From Enterocloster clostridioformis (lineage in GTDB: Bacteria; Bacillota; Clostridia; Lachnospirales; Lachnospiraceae), in assembly GCF_020297485.1 (NCBI RefSeq), contig NZ_JAIWZC010000001.1, positions 4,464,001 to 4,528,000 on the forward strand: a DNA stretch of 64,000 bases, in the 5' to 3' direction. A model generated the notes under the pieces. It was not told where the DNA came from and did not search any database. It saw only the letters and a program-made list of their open reading frames with translations. Below, piece by piece: positions 24,940-33,022 of the stretch (positions are counted from its first letter, which is position 1; each line of letters opens with the position of its first letter). The position numbers were made by a program, and so were the translations under genes.

Positions 24940-26824
24940 GTGCGCCCGGCGGGCGCACGTTCTAACGGGTGAAAGTCCCTGACCCGCCCGGCAGTGGGAA
25001 GGGTGCAGCCAATGGCAAGGGCGTCATCGTGAGGTGGGGTCTGAAGGAAGCCGGAGGCAAACCACTGGCCTGTAAAAGTTGTCCGGATAGGCTGTGAAGC
25101 GTGGATGAGGTTGCCTAACAAACTAAAGTCCAATAACTGCACGGAACGCCAGCAGTAAACGGGGCAGGTATAAGTGGGAAAGAACGTGTGAGTACCCGGG
25201 GAGGTCTCACGGACGTGAAAGTGGCGATAAAACATTCGCTGTCACGGAGTAAAGCTTGCCGTGAGAAGTCAGCAGAGGTCATAGTACCGGGCGGTCGCAA
25301 ACGCACCGGGAAGGACTGAACAGTAGGAGGTGTCGTTACCAAATGGAAACCGGACATGGAATTAAGTACAGACAACTTCATATTGAGGACTACCTGCGAG
25401 AGATACCTGCGGAACAGGGAAGGGAAACAGGAGAGTACGCCCATGAAAGGATTACCGGGAACCCCGACACCAACACGGACTTTCGGACGGACAACCTGCT
25501 AGATACGATTCTTAGAAGCGACAATCTAAATGCCGCCTATAAGAAGGTCAAAACGAACAAAGGCGTTGGTGGGATTGACGGAATGCAGGTGGATGAACTT
25601 CTACCCTACCTGAGAGAACACCAGTCCGAATTGGTCGAGCAGGTGAGGGAAGGCAAATACAAGCCAAACCCAGTCCGAAGGGTAGAAATACCCAAAGAGG
25701 AGAAAGGAAAAACAAGGAAACTGGGGATACCCACAGTGGTAGACAGGGTAATCCAACAGGCAATCGCACAGGAACTGACGCCCTTATATGAAGAACAGTT
25801 CTCTGACAACAGCATCGGATTCCGTCCCGGCAGAGGGGCGCATGACGCACTGGAAAGATGTAGGAAATATATCAACGAAGGATATGTCTACGTGGTCAGC
25901 ATGGATTTACAATCCTACTTTGACACGGTGAACCACAGCAAGCTGATAGAGGTGCTGTCGAGGACGGTGAAGGACGGGAGGGTAATCTCGCTGATACACA
26001 AGTACCTGAAAGCCGGAGTAATGGAGGACGGAGGATTTCACGCAACGACCGAGGGCGTGCCGCAGGGAGGCCCGCTAAGTCCCTTATGTGGAAATGTCAT
26101 GCTGAATGAGTTGGACAAGGAACTGGAGCGCAGGGGACACAAGTATGTGAGGTATGCGGATGACTGCCTGATTCTGTGCAAAAGCAGGAAAAGCGCAGAG
26201 AGGACAATGGAAAACATTGTGCCATTCATCACAGGAAAAGTGTTTCTGAAAGTCAATCTTCAGAAAACGACAGTGAGCCACGTCAGCAAGATAAAATACC
26301 TGGGCTACGGCTTTTACCGGCATAAAGGGAAATGCCGCATGAGGATACACCCGAAGTCGGTGGCAAAAATGAAGAACCGGATACGGGAGCTGACAACCAG
26401 AGGGAACAAATGGAGCAATCAGGAGAGGGAAGAAAAACGCCGAAGCTATGCAAGGGGATGGATTAACTATTATCGATATGCAGACATGAAAAGCCTGATG
26501 GAACAGACGGATGAGTGGCTGCGCCACAGAATCCGAGCGGTGTACTGGAAACAATGGAAGAAGGTACGCACAAGATATAAAATGTTGCGGGCGTTACATT
26601 TACCAGAGTGGAAGGTGCATGAGATGGCGAACTGCCGAAAGGGAGTGTGGAGAGCGGCGGGAATGCTCAACTCGGCACTCACCAAAAGAATCATAGTGGA
26701 CAGACTTGGTTATCCCGATATGACTGCCCACTATCTGAAAGTCCGAGTAAACTATTGAACCGCGTAGTACCGAACGGTACGCTACGTGGTGTGGAAGGGG
26801 AGGTTAAAATCTCCCCTATCCGAT
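24940..26824 (+). mobile_element. Group II intron, copy 1 of tandem array
   Basis: This 1,885-bp retroelement begins with GTGCGCCCGG and ends with ATCCGAT, fitting the GUGYG...AY intron boundaries. About 400 nt of ribozyme domains precede the reverse transcriptase gene. After it come a domain V-like hairpin (GAACCGCGTAG...CTACGTGG, with a CGC-type triad) and a domain VI-like stem (GGGGAG/CTCCCC). Lack of an endonuclease domain and location behind a terminator point to class IIC. It is followed without any gap by copy 2. Confidence 0.9.
25343..26758 (+). CDS. ltrA: Group II intron reverse transcriptase/maturase, copy 1
   Basis: The intron-encoded protein helps its RNA splice and reverse-transcribes it into new sites. 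It has 471 residues. The reverse transcriptase fingers and palm include GIDGMQVDELL, FRPGRGAHDAL, VSMDLQSYFDTV, GVPQGGPLSPL and the catalytic RYADDCLIL near residue 271. The maturase (X/GIIM) domain follows around YARGWINYYRYADMKSL. No H-N-H endonuclease domain is present, as expected for class IIC. AGGAGGTG precedes the ATG. Its protein is identical to copy 2. Confidence 0.93.
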   Translation: METGHGIKYRQLHIEDYLREIPAEQGRETGEYAHERITGNPDTNTDFRTDNLLDTILRSDNLNAAYKKVKTNKGVGGIDGMQVDELLPYLREHQSELVEQVREGKYKPNPVRRVEIPKEEKGKTRKLGIPTVVDRVIQQAIAQELTPLYEEQFSDNSIGFRPGRGAHDALERCRKYINEGYVYVVSMDLQSYFDTVNHSKLIEVLSRTVKDGRVISLIHKYLKAGVMEDGGFHATTEGVPQGGPLSPLCGNVMLNELDKELERRGHKYVRYADDCLILCKSRKSAERTMENIVPFITGKVFLKVNLQKTTVSHVSKIKYLGYGFYRHKGKCRMRIHPKSVAKMKNRIRELTTRGNKWSNQEREEKRRSYARGWINYYRYADMKSLMEQTDEWLRHRIRAVYWKQWKKVRTRYKMLRALHLPEWKVHEMANCRKGVWRAAGMLNSALTKRIIVDRLGYPDMTAHYLKVRVNY

Positions 26825-28709
26825 GTGCGCCCGGCGGGCGCACGTTCTAACGGGTGAAAGTCCCTGACCCGCCCGGCAGTGGGAAGGGTGCAGCCAATGG
26901 CAAGGGCGTCATCGTGAGGTGGGGTCTGAAGGAAGCCGGAGGCAAACCACTGGCCTGTAAAAGTTGTCCGGATAGGCTGTGAAGCGTGGATGAGGTTGCC
27001 TAACAAACTAAAGTCCAATAACTGCACGGAACGCCAGCAGTAAACGGGGCAGGTATAAGTGGGAAAGAACGTGTGAGTACCCGGGGAGGTCTCACGGACG
27101 TGAAAGTGGCGATAAAACATTCGCTGTCACGGAGTAAAGCTTGCCGTGAGAAGTCAGCAGAGGTCATAGTACCGGGCGGTCGCAAACGCACCGGGAAGGA
27201 CTGAACAGTAGGAGGTGTCGTTACCAAATGGAAACCGGACATGGAATTAAGTACAGACAACTTCATATTGAGGACTACCTGCGAGAGATACCTGCGGAAC
27301 AGGGAAGGGAAACAGGAGAGTACGCCCATGAAAGGATTACCGGGAACCCCGACACCAACACGGACTTTCGGACGGACAACCTGCTAGATACGATTCTTAG
27401 AAGCGACAATCTAAATGCCGCCTATAAGAAGGTCAAAACGAACAAAGGCGTTGGTGGGATTGACGGAATGCAGGTGGATGAACTTCTACCCTACCTGAGA
27501 GAACACCAGTCCGAATTGGTCGAGCAGGTGAGGGAAGGCAAATACAAGCCAAACCCAGTCCGAAGGGTAGAAATACCCAAAGAGGAGAAAGGAAAAACAA
27601 GGAAACTGGGGATACCCACAGTGGTAGACAGGGTAATCCAACAGGCAATCGCACAGGAACTGACGCCCTTATATGAAGAACAGTTCTCTGACAACAGCAT
27701 CGGATTCCGTCCCGGCAGAGGGGCGCATGACGCACTGGAAAGATGTAGGAAATATATCAACGAAGGATATGTCTACGTGGTCAGCATGGATTTACAATCC
27801 TACTTTGACACGGTGAACCACAGCAAGCTGATAGAGGTGCTGTCGAGGACGGTGAAGGACGGGAGGGTAATCTCGCTGATACACAAGTACCTGAAAGCCG
27901 GAGTAATGGAGGACGGAGGATTTCACGCAACGACCGAGGGCGTGCCGCAGGGAGGCCCGCTAAGTCCCTTATGTGGAAATGTCATGCTGAATGAGTTGGA
28001 CAAGGAACTGGAGCGCAGGGGACACAAGTATGTGAGGTATGCGGATGACTGCCTGATTCTGTGCAAAAGCAGGAAAAGCGCAGAGAGGACAATGGAAAAC
28101 ATTGTGCCATTCATCACAGGAAAAGTGTTTCTGAAAGTCAATCTTCAGAAAACGACAGTGAGCCACGTCAGCAAGATAAAATACCTGGGCTACGGCTTTT
28201 ACCGGCATAAAGGGAAATGCCGCATGAGGATACACCCGAAGTCGGTGGCAAAAATGAAGAACCGGATACGGGAGCTGACAACCAGAGGGAACAAATGGAG
28301 CAATCAGGAGAGGGAAGAAAAACGCCGAAGCTATGCAAGGGGATGGATTAACTATTATCGATATGCAGACATGAAAAGCCTGATGGAACAGACGGATGAG
28401 TGGCTGCGCCACAGAATCCGAGCGGTGTACTGGAAACAATGGAAGAAGGTACGCACAAGATATAAAATGTTGCGGGCGTTACATTTACCAGAGTGGAAGG
28501 TGCATGAGATGGCGAACTGCCGAAAGGGAGTGTGGAGAGCGGCGGGAATGCTCAACTCGGCACTCACCAAAAGAATCATAGTGGACAGACTTGGTTATCC
28601 CGATATGACTGCCCACTATCTGAAAGTCCGAGTAAACTATTGAACCGCGTAGTACCGAACGGTACGCTACGTGGTGTGGAAGGGGAGGTTAAAATCTCCC
28701 CTATCCGAT
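26825..28709 (+). mobile_element. Group II intron, copy 2 of tandem array
   Basis: This second 1,885-bp unit starts immediately after the last base of copy 1 with the same GTGCGCCCGG and ends with ATCCGAT. No exon sequence separates the copies. The coding part appears identical to copy 1, so the duplication is recent. Confidence 0.9.
27228..28643 (+). CDS. ltrA: Group II intron reverse transcriptase/maturase, copy 2
   Basis: This 471-residue protein is identical to the copy 1 enzyme, with the same YADD catalytic site and maturase domain. It is intact and could act on all three intron RNAs. Confidence 0.93.
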   Translation: METGHGIKYRQLHIEDYLREIPAEQGRETGEYAHERITGNPDTNTDFRTDNLLDTILRSDNLNAAYKKVKTNKGVGGIDGMQVDELLPYLREHQSELVEQVREGKYKPNPVRRVEIPKEEKGKTRKLGIPTVVDRVIQQAIAQELTPLYEEQFSDNSIGFRPGRGAHDALERCRKYINEGYVYVVSMDLQSYFDTVNHSKLIEVLSRTVKDGRVISLIHKYLKAGVMEDGGFHATTEGVPQGGPLSPLCGNVMLNELDKELERRGHKYVRYADDCLILCKSRKSAERTMENIVPFITGKVFLKVNLQKTTVSHVSKIKYLGYGFYRHKGKCRMRIHPKSVAKMKNRIRELTTRGNKWSNQEREEKRRSYARGWINYYRYADMKSLMEQTDEWLRHRIRAVYWKQWKKVRTRYKMLRALHLPEWKVHEMANCRKGVWRAAGMLNSALTKRIIVDRLGYPDMTAHYLKVRVNY

Positions 28710-30594
28710 GTGCGCCCGGCGGGCGCACGTTCTAACGGGTGAAAGTCCCTGACCCGCCCGGCAGTGGGAAGGGTGCAGCCAATGGCAAGGGCGTCATCGT
28801 GAGGTGGGGTCTGAAGGAAGCCGGAGGCAAACCACTGGCCTGTAAAAGTTGTCCGGATAGGCTGTGAAGCGTGGATGAGGTTGCCTAACAAACTAAAGTC
28901 CAATAACTGCACGGAACGCCAGCAGTAAACGGGGCAGGTATAAGTGGGAAAGAACGTGTGAGTACCCGGGGAGGTCTCACGGACGTGAAAGTGGCGATAA
29001 AACATTCGCTGTCACGGAGTAAAGCTTGCCGTGAGAAGTCAGCAGAGGTCATAGTACCGGGCGGTCGCAAACGCACCGGGAAGGACTGAACAGTAGGAGG
29101 TGTCGTTACCAAATGGAAACCGGACATGGAATTAAGTACAGACAACTTCATATTGAGGACTACCTGCGAGAGATACCTGCGGAACAGGGAAGGGAAACAG
29201 GAGAGTACGCCCATGAAAGGATTACCGGGAACCCCGACACCAACACGGACTTTCGGACGGACAACCTGCTAGATACGATTCTTAGAAGCGACAATCTAAA
29301 TGCCGCCTATAAGAAGGTCAAAACGAACAAAGGCGTTGGTGGGATTGACGGAATGCAGGTGGATGAACTTCTACCCTGCCTGAGAGAACACCAGTCCGAA
29401 TTGGTCGAGCAGGTGAGGGAAGGCAAATACAAGCCAAACCCAGTCCGAAGGGTAGAAATACCCAAAGAGGAGAAAGGAAAAACAAGGAAACTGGGGATAC
29501 CCACAGTGGTAGACAGGGTAATCCAACAGGCTATCGCACAGGAACTGACGCCCTTATATGAAGAACAGTTCTCTGACAACAGCATCGGATTCCGTCCCGG
29601 CAGAGGGGCGCATGACGCACTGGAAAGATGTAGGAAATATATCAACGAAGGATATGTCTACGTGGTCAGCATGGATTTACAATCCTACTTTGACACGGTG
29701 AACCACAGCAAGCTGATAGAGGTGCTGTCGAGGACGGTGAAGGACGGGAGGGTAATCTCGCTGATACACAAGTACCTGAAAGCCGGAGTAATGGAGGACG
29801 GAGGATTTCACGCAACGACCGAGGGCGTGCCGCAGGGAGGCCCGCTAAGTCCCTTATGTGGAAATGTCATGCTGAATGAGTTGGACAAGGAACTGGAGCG
29901 CAGGGGACACAAGTATGTGAGGTATGCGGATGACTGCCTGATTCTGTGCAAAAGCAGGAAAAGCGCAGAGAGGACGATGGAAAACATTGTGCCATTCATC
30001 ACAGGAAAAGTGTTTCTGAAAGTCAATCTTCAGAAAACGACAGTGAGCCACGTCAGCAAGATAAAATACCTGGGCTACGGCTTTTACCGGCATAAAGGGA
30101 AATGCCGCATGAGGATACACCCGAAGTCGGTGGCAAAAATGAAGAACCGGATACGGGAGCTGACAACCAGAGGGAACAAATGGAGCAATCAGGAGAGGGA
30201 AGAAAAACGCCGAAGCTATGCAAGGGGATGGATTAACTATTATCGATATGCAGACATGAAAAGCCTGATGGAACAGACGGATGAGTGGCTGCGCCACAGA
30301 ATCCGAGCGGTGTACTGGAAACAATGGAAGAAGGTACGCACAAGATATAAAATGTTGCGGGCGTTACATTTACCAGAGTGGAAGGTGCATGAGATGGCGA
30401 ACTGCCGAAAGGGAGTGTGGAGAGCGGCGGGAATGCTCAACTCGGCACTCACCAAAAGAATCATAGTGGACAGACTTGGTTATCCCGATATGACTGCCCA
30501 CTATCTGAAAGTCCGAGTAAACTATTGAACCGCGTAGTACCGAACGGTACGCTACGTGGTGTGGAAGGGGAGGTTAAAATCTCCCCTATCCGAT
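28710..30594 (+). mobile_element. Group II intron, copy 3 of tandem array
   Basis: This third 1,885-bp unit abuts copy 2. It carries three visible base differences from copies 1 and 2 (at 29378, 29532 and 29976), so it is the most diverged and perhaps the founding copy. The host sequence after it begins GTGCGCATTCCG, sharing its first six bases with the intron's own 5' end. Confidence 0.9.
29113..30528 (+). CDS. ltrA: Group II intron reverse transcriptase/maturase, copy 3
   Basis: This 471-residue protein is nearly identical to the other two. One of the three base changes replaces Tyr by Cys in ELLPYLREH (now ELLPCLREH, about residue 89); the other two are silent. Catalytic motifs are unchanged, so it is probably active. 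Confidence 0.92.
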   Translation: METGHGIKYRQLHIEDYLREIPAEQGRETGEYAHERITGNPDTNTDFRTDNLLDTILRSDNLNAAYKKVKTNKGVGGIDGMQVDELLPCLREHQSELVEQVREGKYKPNPVRRVEIPKEEKGKTRKLGIPTVVDRVIQQAIAQELTPLYEEQFSDNSIGFRPGRGAHDALERCRKYINEGYVYVVSMDLQSYFDTVNHSKLIEVLSRTVKDGRVISLIHKYLKAGVMEDGGFHATTEGVPQGGPLSPLCGNVMLNELDKELERRGHKYVRYADDCLILCKSRKSAERTMENIVPFITGKVFLKVNLQKTTVSHVSKIKYLGYGFYRHKGKCRMRIHPKSVAKMKNRIRELTTRGNKWSNQEREEKRRSYARGWINYYRYADMKSLMEQTDEWLRHRIRAVYWKQWKKVRTRYKMLRALHLPEWKVHEMANCRKGVWRAAGMLNSALTKRIIVDRLGYPDMTAHYLKVRVNY

Positions 30595-30647
30595 GTGCGC
30601 ATTCCGAAGGACACATAATAAGTACTCATAACGAGGAGGACAGGAAA

Positions 30648-31274
30648 ATGAAACAGAATCATTTACTCAGTGTTAGGAATGTAACCGTCATGGCCATGTT
30701 TGGCGCCCTGGCGGCAGTGCTCATGATTTTTGAGGTGCCCCTTCCCTTTATCGCGCCGTCATTTTACGGCATGGATATCAGCGAGGTTCCGGTACTTGTG
30801 GGTACCTTTGCCCTGGGGCCTGTGGCAGGCGTTGTCATGGAGCTGGTGAAAATCCTGGTGAAGCTGATACTGAAGCCTACCAGCACGGGATTTGTGGGAG
30901 AGTTTGCCAATTTCTGCGTTGGATGTTCCCTGGTGCTGCCCGCAGGCTTTATATACAGGCTTAACAAAACAAAAAAGGGAGCTGTCATAGGAATGGCGGC
31001 AGGAACCGTGATCATGACAATCGTGGCTGTGATACTCAATGCGGTTGTTATGCTTCCGTTCTATTCCCATTTCATGCCTCTGGACACCATCATTGCGGCA
31101 GGCGCGGCCATTAACCCGGCCATCAGCAATGTGTGGACTTTTGTAATCCTGGCCGTAGGCCCCTTCAACATATTGAAGGGCGTCATTGTAAGCCTGCTCA
31201 CCGCCCTGGTCTATAAGAGGGTCAGCGTTATTATCCATTCGGATTCAGAAAGGCGGGCCGTTAAAACTTCTTAA
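30648..31274 (+). CDS. ribU: Riboflavin ECF transporter S component
   Basis: This membrane protein binds riboflavin or FMN for the energy-coupling-factor transporter. It has 208 residues and about six helices. VTVMAMFGALAAVLMIFEVPLPF and GMDISEVPVLVGTFALGP match the RibU N-terminal region that docks the ECF T component. ACGAGGAGGAC precedes the ATG at 30648. A longer in-frame reading starts inside intron copy 3 and is not real. The FMN riboswitch 5.7 kb upstream confirms the function. Three intron copies lie in its leader, so full-length expression needs splicing or long read-through. Confidence 0.92.
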   Translation: MKQNHLLSVRNVTVMAMFGALAAVLMIFEVPLPFIAPSFYGMDISEVPVLVGTFALGPVAGVVMELVKILVKLILKPTSTGFVGEFANFCVGCSLVLPAGFIYRLNKTKKGAVIGMAAGTVIMTIVAVILNAVVMLPFYSHFMPLDTIIAAGAAINPAISNVWTFVILAVGPFNILKGVIVSLLTALVYKRVSVIIHSDSERRAVKTS

Positions 31275-31347
31275 GGATTGGCAGCCGGCGCAGGATGGGT
31301 GGGTTCCGGCTGAATCCTGGGATTTTCAGGGTCAGGGGCCGGACCGA

Positions 31348-31518
31348 TTACCGACAGGTCGTAACGGTCCATGGCTGTCTGAACCATCTGTATGGCCTGG
31401 TAGAATACCAGGGAGAAAAATGGGAGACCTCCGATAAAACGGCCAGAGTAATGGACTCCTGCCAGCGGCTCTCTATATAATTCTGCATACTCTGGACTGC
31501 TTCTATCTGTTCTTTCAT
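31348..31518 (-). pseudogene. AraC-family regulator, N-terminal remnant
   Basis: GGAGGTGACGCAG precedes an ATG whose first 36 or so codons read MKEQIEAVQSMQNYIESRW, then ITLAVLSEVSHFSPWYS. This is the start of an AraC helix-turn-helix domain of the type that opens GyrI-linked regulators. The frame then runs through unrelated sequence and stops at 56 codons. In another frame, 31271-31400 holds the tail of a different protein (YDLSVIGPAPDPENP, Pro-rich end). A deletion near 31405 has joined two genes. Confidence 0.6.
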
Positions 31519-31592
31519 CTGCGTCACCTCCGGTATTTATGATTATACAGAATTGGAAAAAGGAATTCTCGACTATTCTTGCGGATATTAAG

Positions 31593-31630
31593 CAAAAAAA
31601 CACCACGGAAAAATAAAAACGTGGTGTTTT
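31593..31630 (-). terminator. Terminator of the MBL hydrolase gene
   Basis: AAAACACCACG pairs with CGTGGTGTTTT around an A-rich loop. Read on the minus strand, the stem is followed by a T-run, 45 nt past the hydrolase stop. Confidence 0.8.
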
Positions 31631-31674
31631 CGCTTCTCATGACATGACTCTGTAATCCCGCGTATGCAGCTCCT

Positions 31675-32484
31675 TTACAGCGGGATGATTTCCCCGTCAT
31701 CCGGCACCAGCAGGTTGCCGCGGTAGTATTCCCTGCCCTCGGCTGTATAAAGGGCTTTGCGCTCCGCCAGGTGTTTGTCCTCCGTATGCCACAGTACAAG
31801 ATTGGGGATGGAGAGGTCCTCCGCCAGCTCACAGGCCTCTTTTACCGTGCTGTGGTGTTTTTCGTAGGGCTCGAAAATCTCGCGGTCGCGGTACAGGCAG
31901 AAGGCCTCGTGGAGCAGCCAGTCACTGCCTTCCACATAAGGGCGGCACTCTGCATTGTACGGCTCGTCGCCAGCGCAGGTGAACCGGCGTCCGTTTTTCA
32001 GGATGGTGGTAAATCCGAACTGCCTGGCCTTGGTGGACAGGATGTCAAAGAAGGTGACATCATGGTCCAGGATATGGACTGTTTCGCCGTCCTCCACCGG
32101 CACCAGGAAAATGCGGCTTCCAATCATCTTATAGAACTTGCCCTGAATGGTCAGGCGGCAGATGGTGGAGATGGTATCCACCAGCCCCTGGTGGCAGTAA
32201 ATCTGCAGCTCACCTTTATATTTTCCCTTTTTCATGGCGGCAGCCACCATGCGCGCCATCCACACAATGCCCAGGATGTGATCTGTGTGCTCATGGGTGA
32301 CGAATATGCTGTGGATATGGCACAGGTCCACATCCATATCCTCCAGGATGCGCAGGATGCCGTTTCCGCCTCCTGCATCCACCATGAAATATTCATCTCC
32401 GTCCTTTATGGCAAAACAGGTGTTATAACAGCGGGTGGCCTGGGCGTTTCCTGTTCCAAATACGTATAATTCCTCCATTGGCAT
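31675..32484 (-). CDS. MBL-fold hydrolase, RNase Z-like
   Basis: This 269-residue metallo-beta-lactamase-fold protein has the HxHxDH motif in VTHEHTDHILG, the later aspartate in TCAGDEPYNAE and a terminal His in VLWHTEDKH. The order and LYVFGTGNAQAT opening resemble ribonuclease Z and related phosphodiesterases, but it lacks an obvious exosite arm, so the substrate is uncertain. AAGGAGAAGAG precedes the first ATG. It is a single-gene unit ended by its own terminator. Confidence 0.8.
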   Translation of the reverse strand: MPMEELYVFGTGNAQATRCYNTCFAIKDGDEYFMVDAGGGNGILRILEDMDVDLCHIHSIFVTHEHTDHILGIVWMARMVAAAMKKGKYKGELQIYCHQGLVDTISTICRLTIQGKFYKMIGSRIFLVPVEDGETVHILDHDVTFFDILSTKARQFGFTTILKNGRRFTCAGDEPYNAECRPYVEGSDWLLHEAFCLYRDREIFEPYEKHHSTVKEACELAEDLSIPNLVLWHTEDKHLAERKALYTAEGREYYRGNLLVPDDGEIIPL

Positions 32485-32558
32485 CTCTTCTCCTTAGAAA
32501 AAATTTAGATAATCTTAAACCTTTGTTCAGTTGGAAAAACTTTTCATTTCATTAAGAA

Positions 32559-32615
32559 TATGTTACTATAACTTTATAATACCTGCAAGTATTTGATTTT
32601 ACAATATTTGCAGGT
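32559..32615 (+). promoter_or_regulatory. Promoter-like repeat followed by hairpin
   Basis: The 18 bp at 32559-32576 (TATGTTACTATAAC...) recur exactly in the fbp promoter at 36240-36257. Right after it, ACCTGCAAGTATT and AATATTTGCAGGT (32581-32615) form a 13-bp stem followed by ATTTCTTGTT. A transcript starting here would meet the hairpin at once, so this could be a short attenuated leader or a displaced copy of the fbp promoter. Confidence 0.4.
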
Positions 32616-32620
32616 ATTTC

Positions 32621-32643
32621 TTGTTACTAATTTGTTACTAATT
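32621..32643 (+). repeat. Left direct repeat of a 3.5-kb island
   Basis: Two successive TTGTTACTAA-type units give a 23-bp sequence that is repeated exactly at 36128-36150 in the same orientation. The two copies bracket a toxin-antitoxin, an IS1634-type gene, a lipoprotein and a small ORF. This is the layout expected of attachment sites of an integrated element that has lost its integrase. Confidence 0.55.
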
Positions 32644-32771
32644 CAGTATTATATTGAATAAAAAGTTATGAAATTTTAGTCCGTGGATTTCAGTATCGTG
32701 TAGAAGAAACTTGAAAAGTGTGTTATCATGAAATAGCTGTCGAAGCCTTCCAGCAGAAGGGAGGTGATTCA

Positions 32772-32858
32772 GTGGATATAATCATCGCTTTTTTAATTTC
32801 TGTTGCGGCATCTGTAGCTGGTTACTACATATGCAAATGGCTGGACAGAAATAAATAG
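32772..32858 (+). CDS. Small hydrophobic toxin of a par/Fst-like type I toxin-antitoxin
   Basis: This encodes a 28-residue peptide, MDIIIAFLISVAASVAG with a YYICKWLDRNK tail: one membrane helix and a short charged C-terminus, the build of Fst/TxpA-type membrane toxins. It starts with GTG after GGGAGGTGATTCA. A CCTTC/GAAGG stem just upstream overlaps the ribosome binding site, as in Fst mRNA, and would delay translation. A convergent antisense promoter, a shared terminator and a direct repeat complementary to the start region lie downstream. Membrane toxicity is inferred from the architecture. Confidence 0.75.
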   Translation: MDIIIAFLISVAASVAGYYICKWLDRNK

Positions 32859-32875
32859 ACAGCACAGCCTAGAAA

Positions 32876-32908
32876 GAAAGCCTCGGAGCCAGCACCTCCG
32901 GGGCTTTC
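32876..32908. terminator. Bidirectional terminator shared by toxin mRNA and antitoxin RNA
   Basis: GAAAGCCTCGGAG pairs with CTCCGGGGCTTTC, with one G-T pair. T-rich tracts flank both sides (CGCTTTG on plus; TTTCTTTC on minus), so convergent transcripts can both end here, as in the par locus. Confidence 0.8.
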
Positions 32909-32943
32909 GCTTTGTCCAGTGGACAATCATCGCTTTTTTGGTT
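32880..32943 (-). ncRNA. Antitoxin RNA of the type I module
   Basis: A minus-strand promoter upstream should start an RNA of about 65 nt near 32943 that ends at the shared terminator. It includes the complement of 32917-32939, CAGTGGACAATCATCGC plus T6. This closely repeats the toxin start region 32770-32794 (CAGTGGA and the 14-nt ATCATCGCTTTTTT). It can therefore pair with the toxin start codon region and, through the terminator, with the mRNA 3' end. Size and layout match RNAII of pAD1 par. Confidence 0.65.
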
Positions 32944-32949
32944 ATCTTT

Positions 32950-32978
32950 ATCTTATGCCATTTTAAGAGAAATGTCAA
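32950..32978 (-). promoter_or_regulatory. Antitoxin RNA promoter
   Basis: On the minus strand, TTGACA (32978-32973) and TAAGAT (32955-32950) are 17 nt apart. This near-consensus promoter faces the toxin gene, as needed for a constantly made antitoxin. Confidence 0.75.
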
Positions 32979-33022
32979 GATGCTCATGATATTTTAGCCA
33001 TTGCATTTTTCAGCTCGGGAGT

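Noticed and set aside
24750..29214. Repeated minus-strand ORFs in each intron copy (112 and 109 codons)
   Set aside because: They run antisense through the structured ribozyme domains and recur only because the intron is repeated. No signals support translation.
24940..30594. Interpretation as one composite transposon or a nested twintron
   Set aside because: The three units are complete and strictly end to end with a 1,885-bp period. No unit interrupts another.
30417..30650. N-terminal extension of ribU into intron copy 3
   Set aside because: The frame is open by chance. The real start has GAGGAGGA and the RibU N-terminus begins there.
32793..32987. 64-codon minus-strand ORF opposite the small toxin
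   Set aside because: It covers the antitoxin RNA promoter and terminator, has no ribosome binding site, and the type I toxin-antitoxin reading explains the region better.
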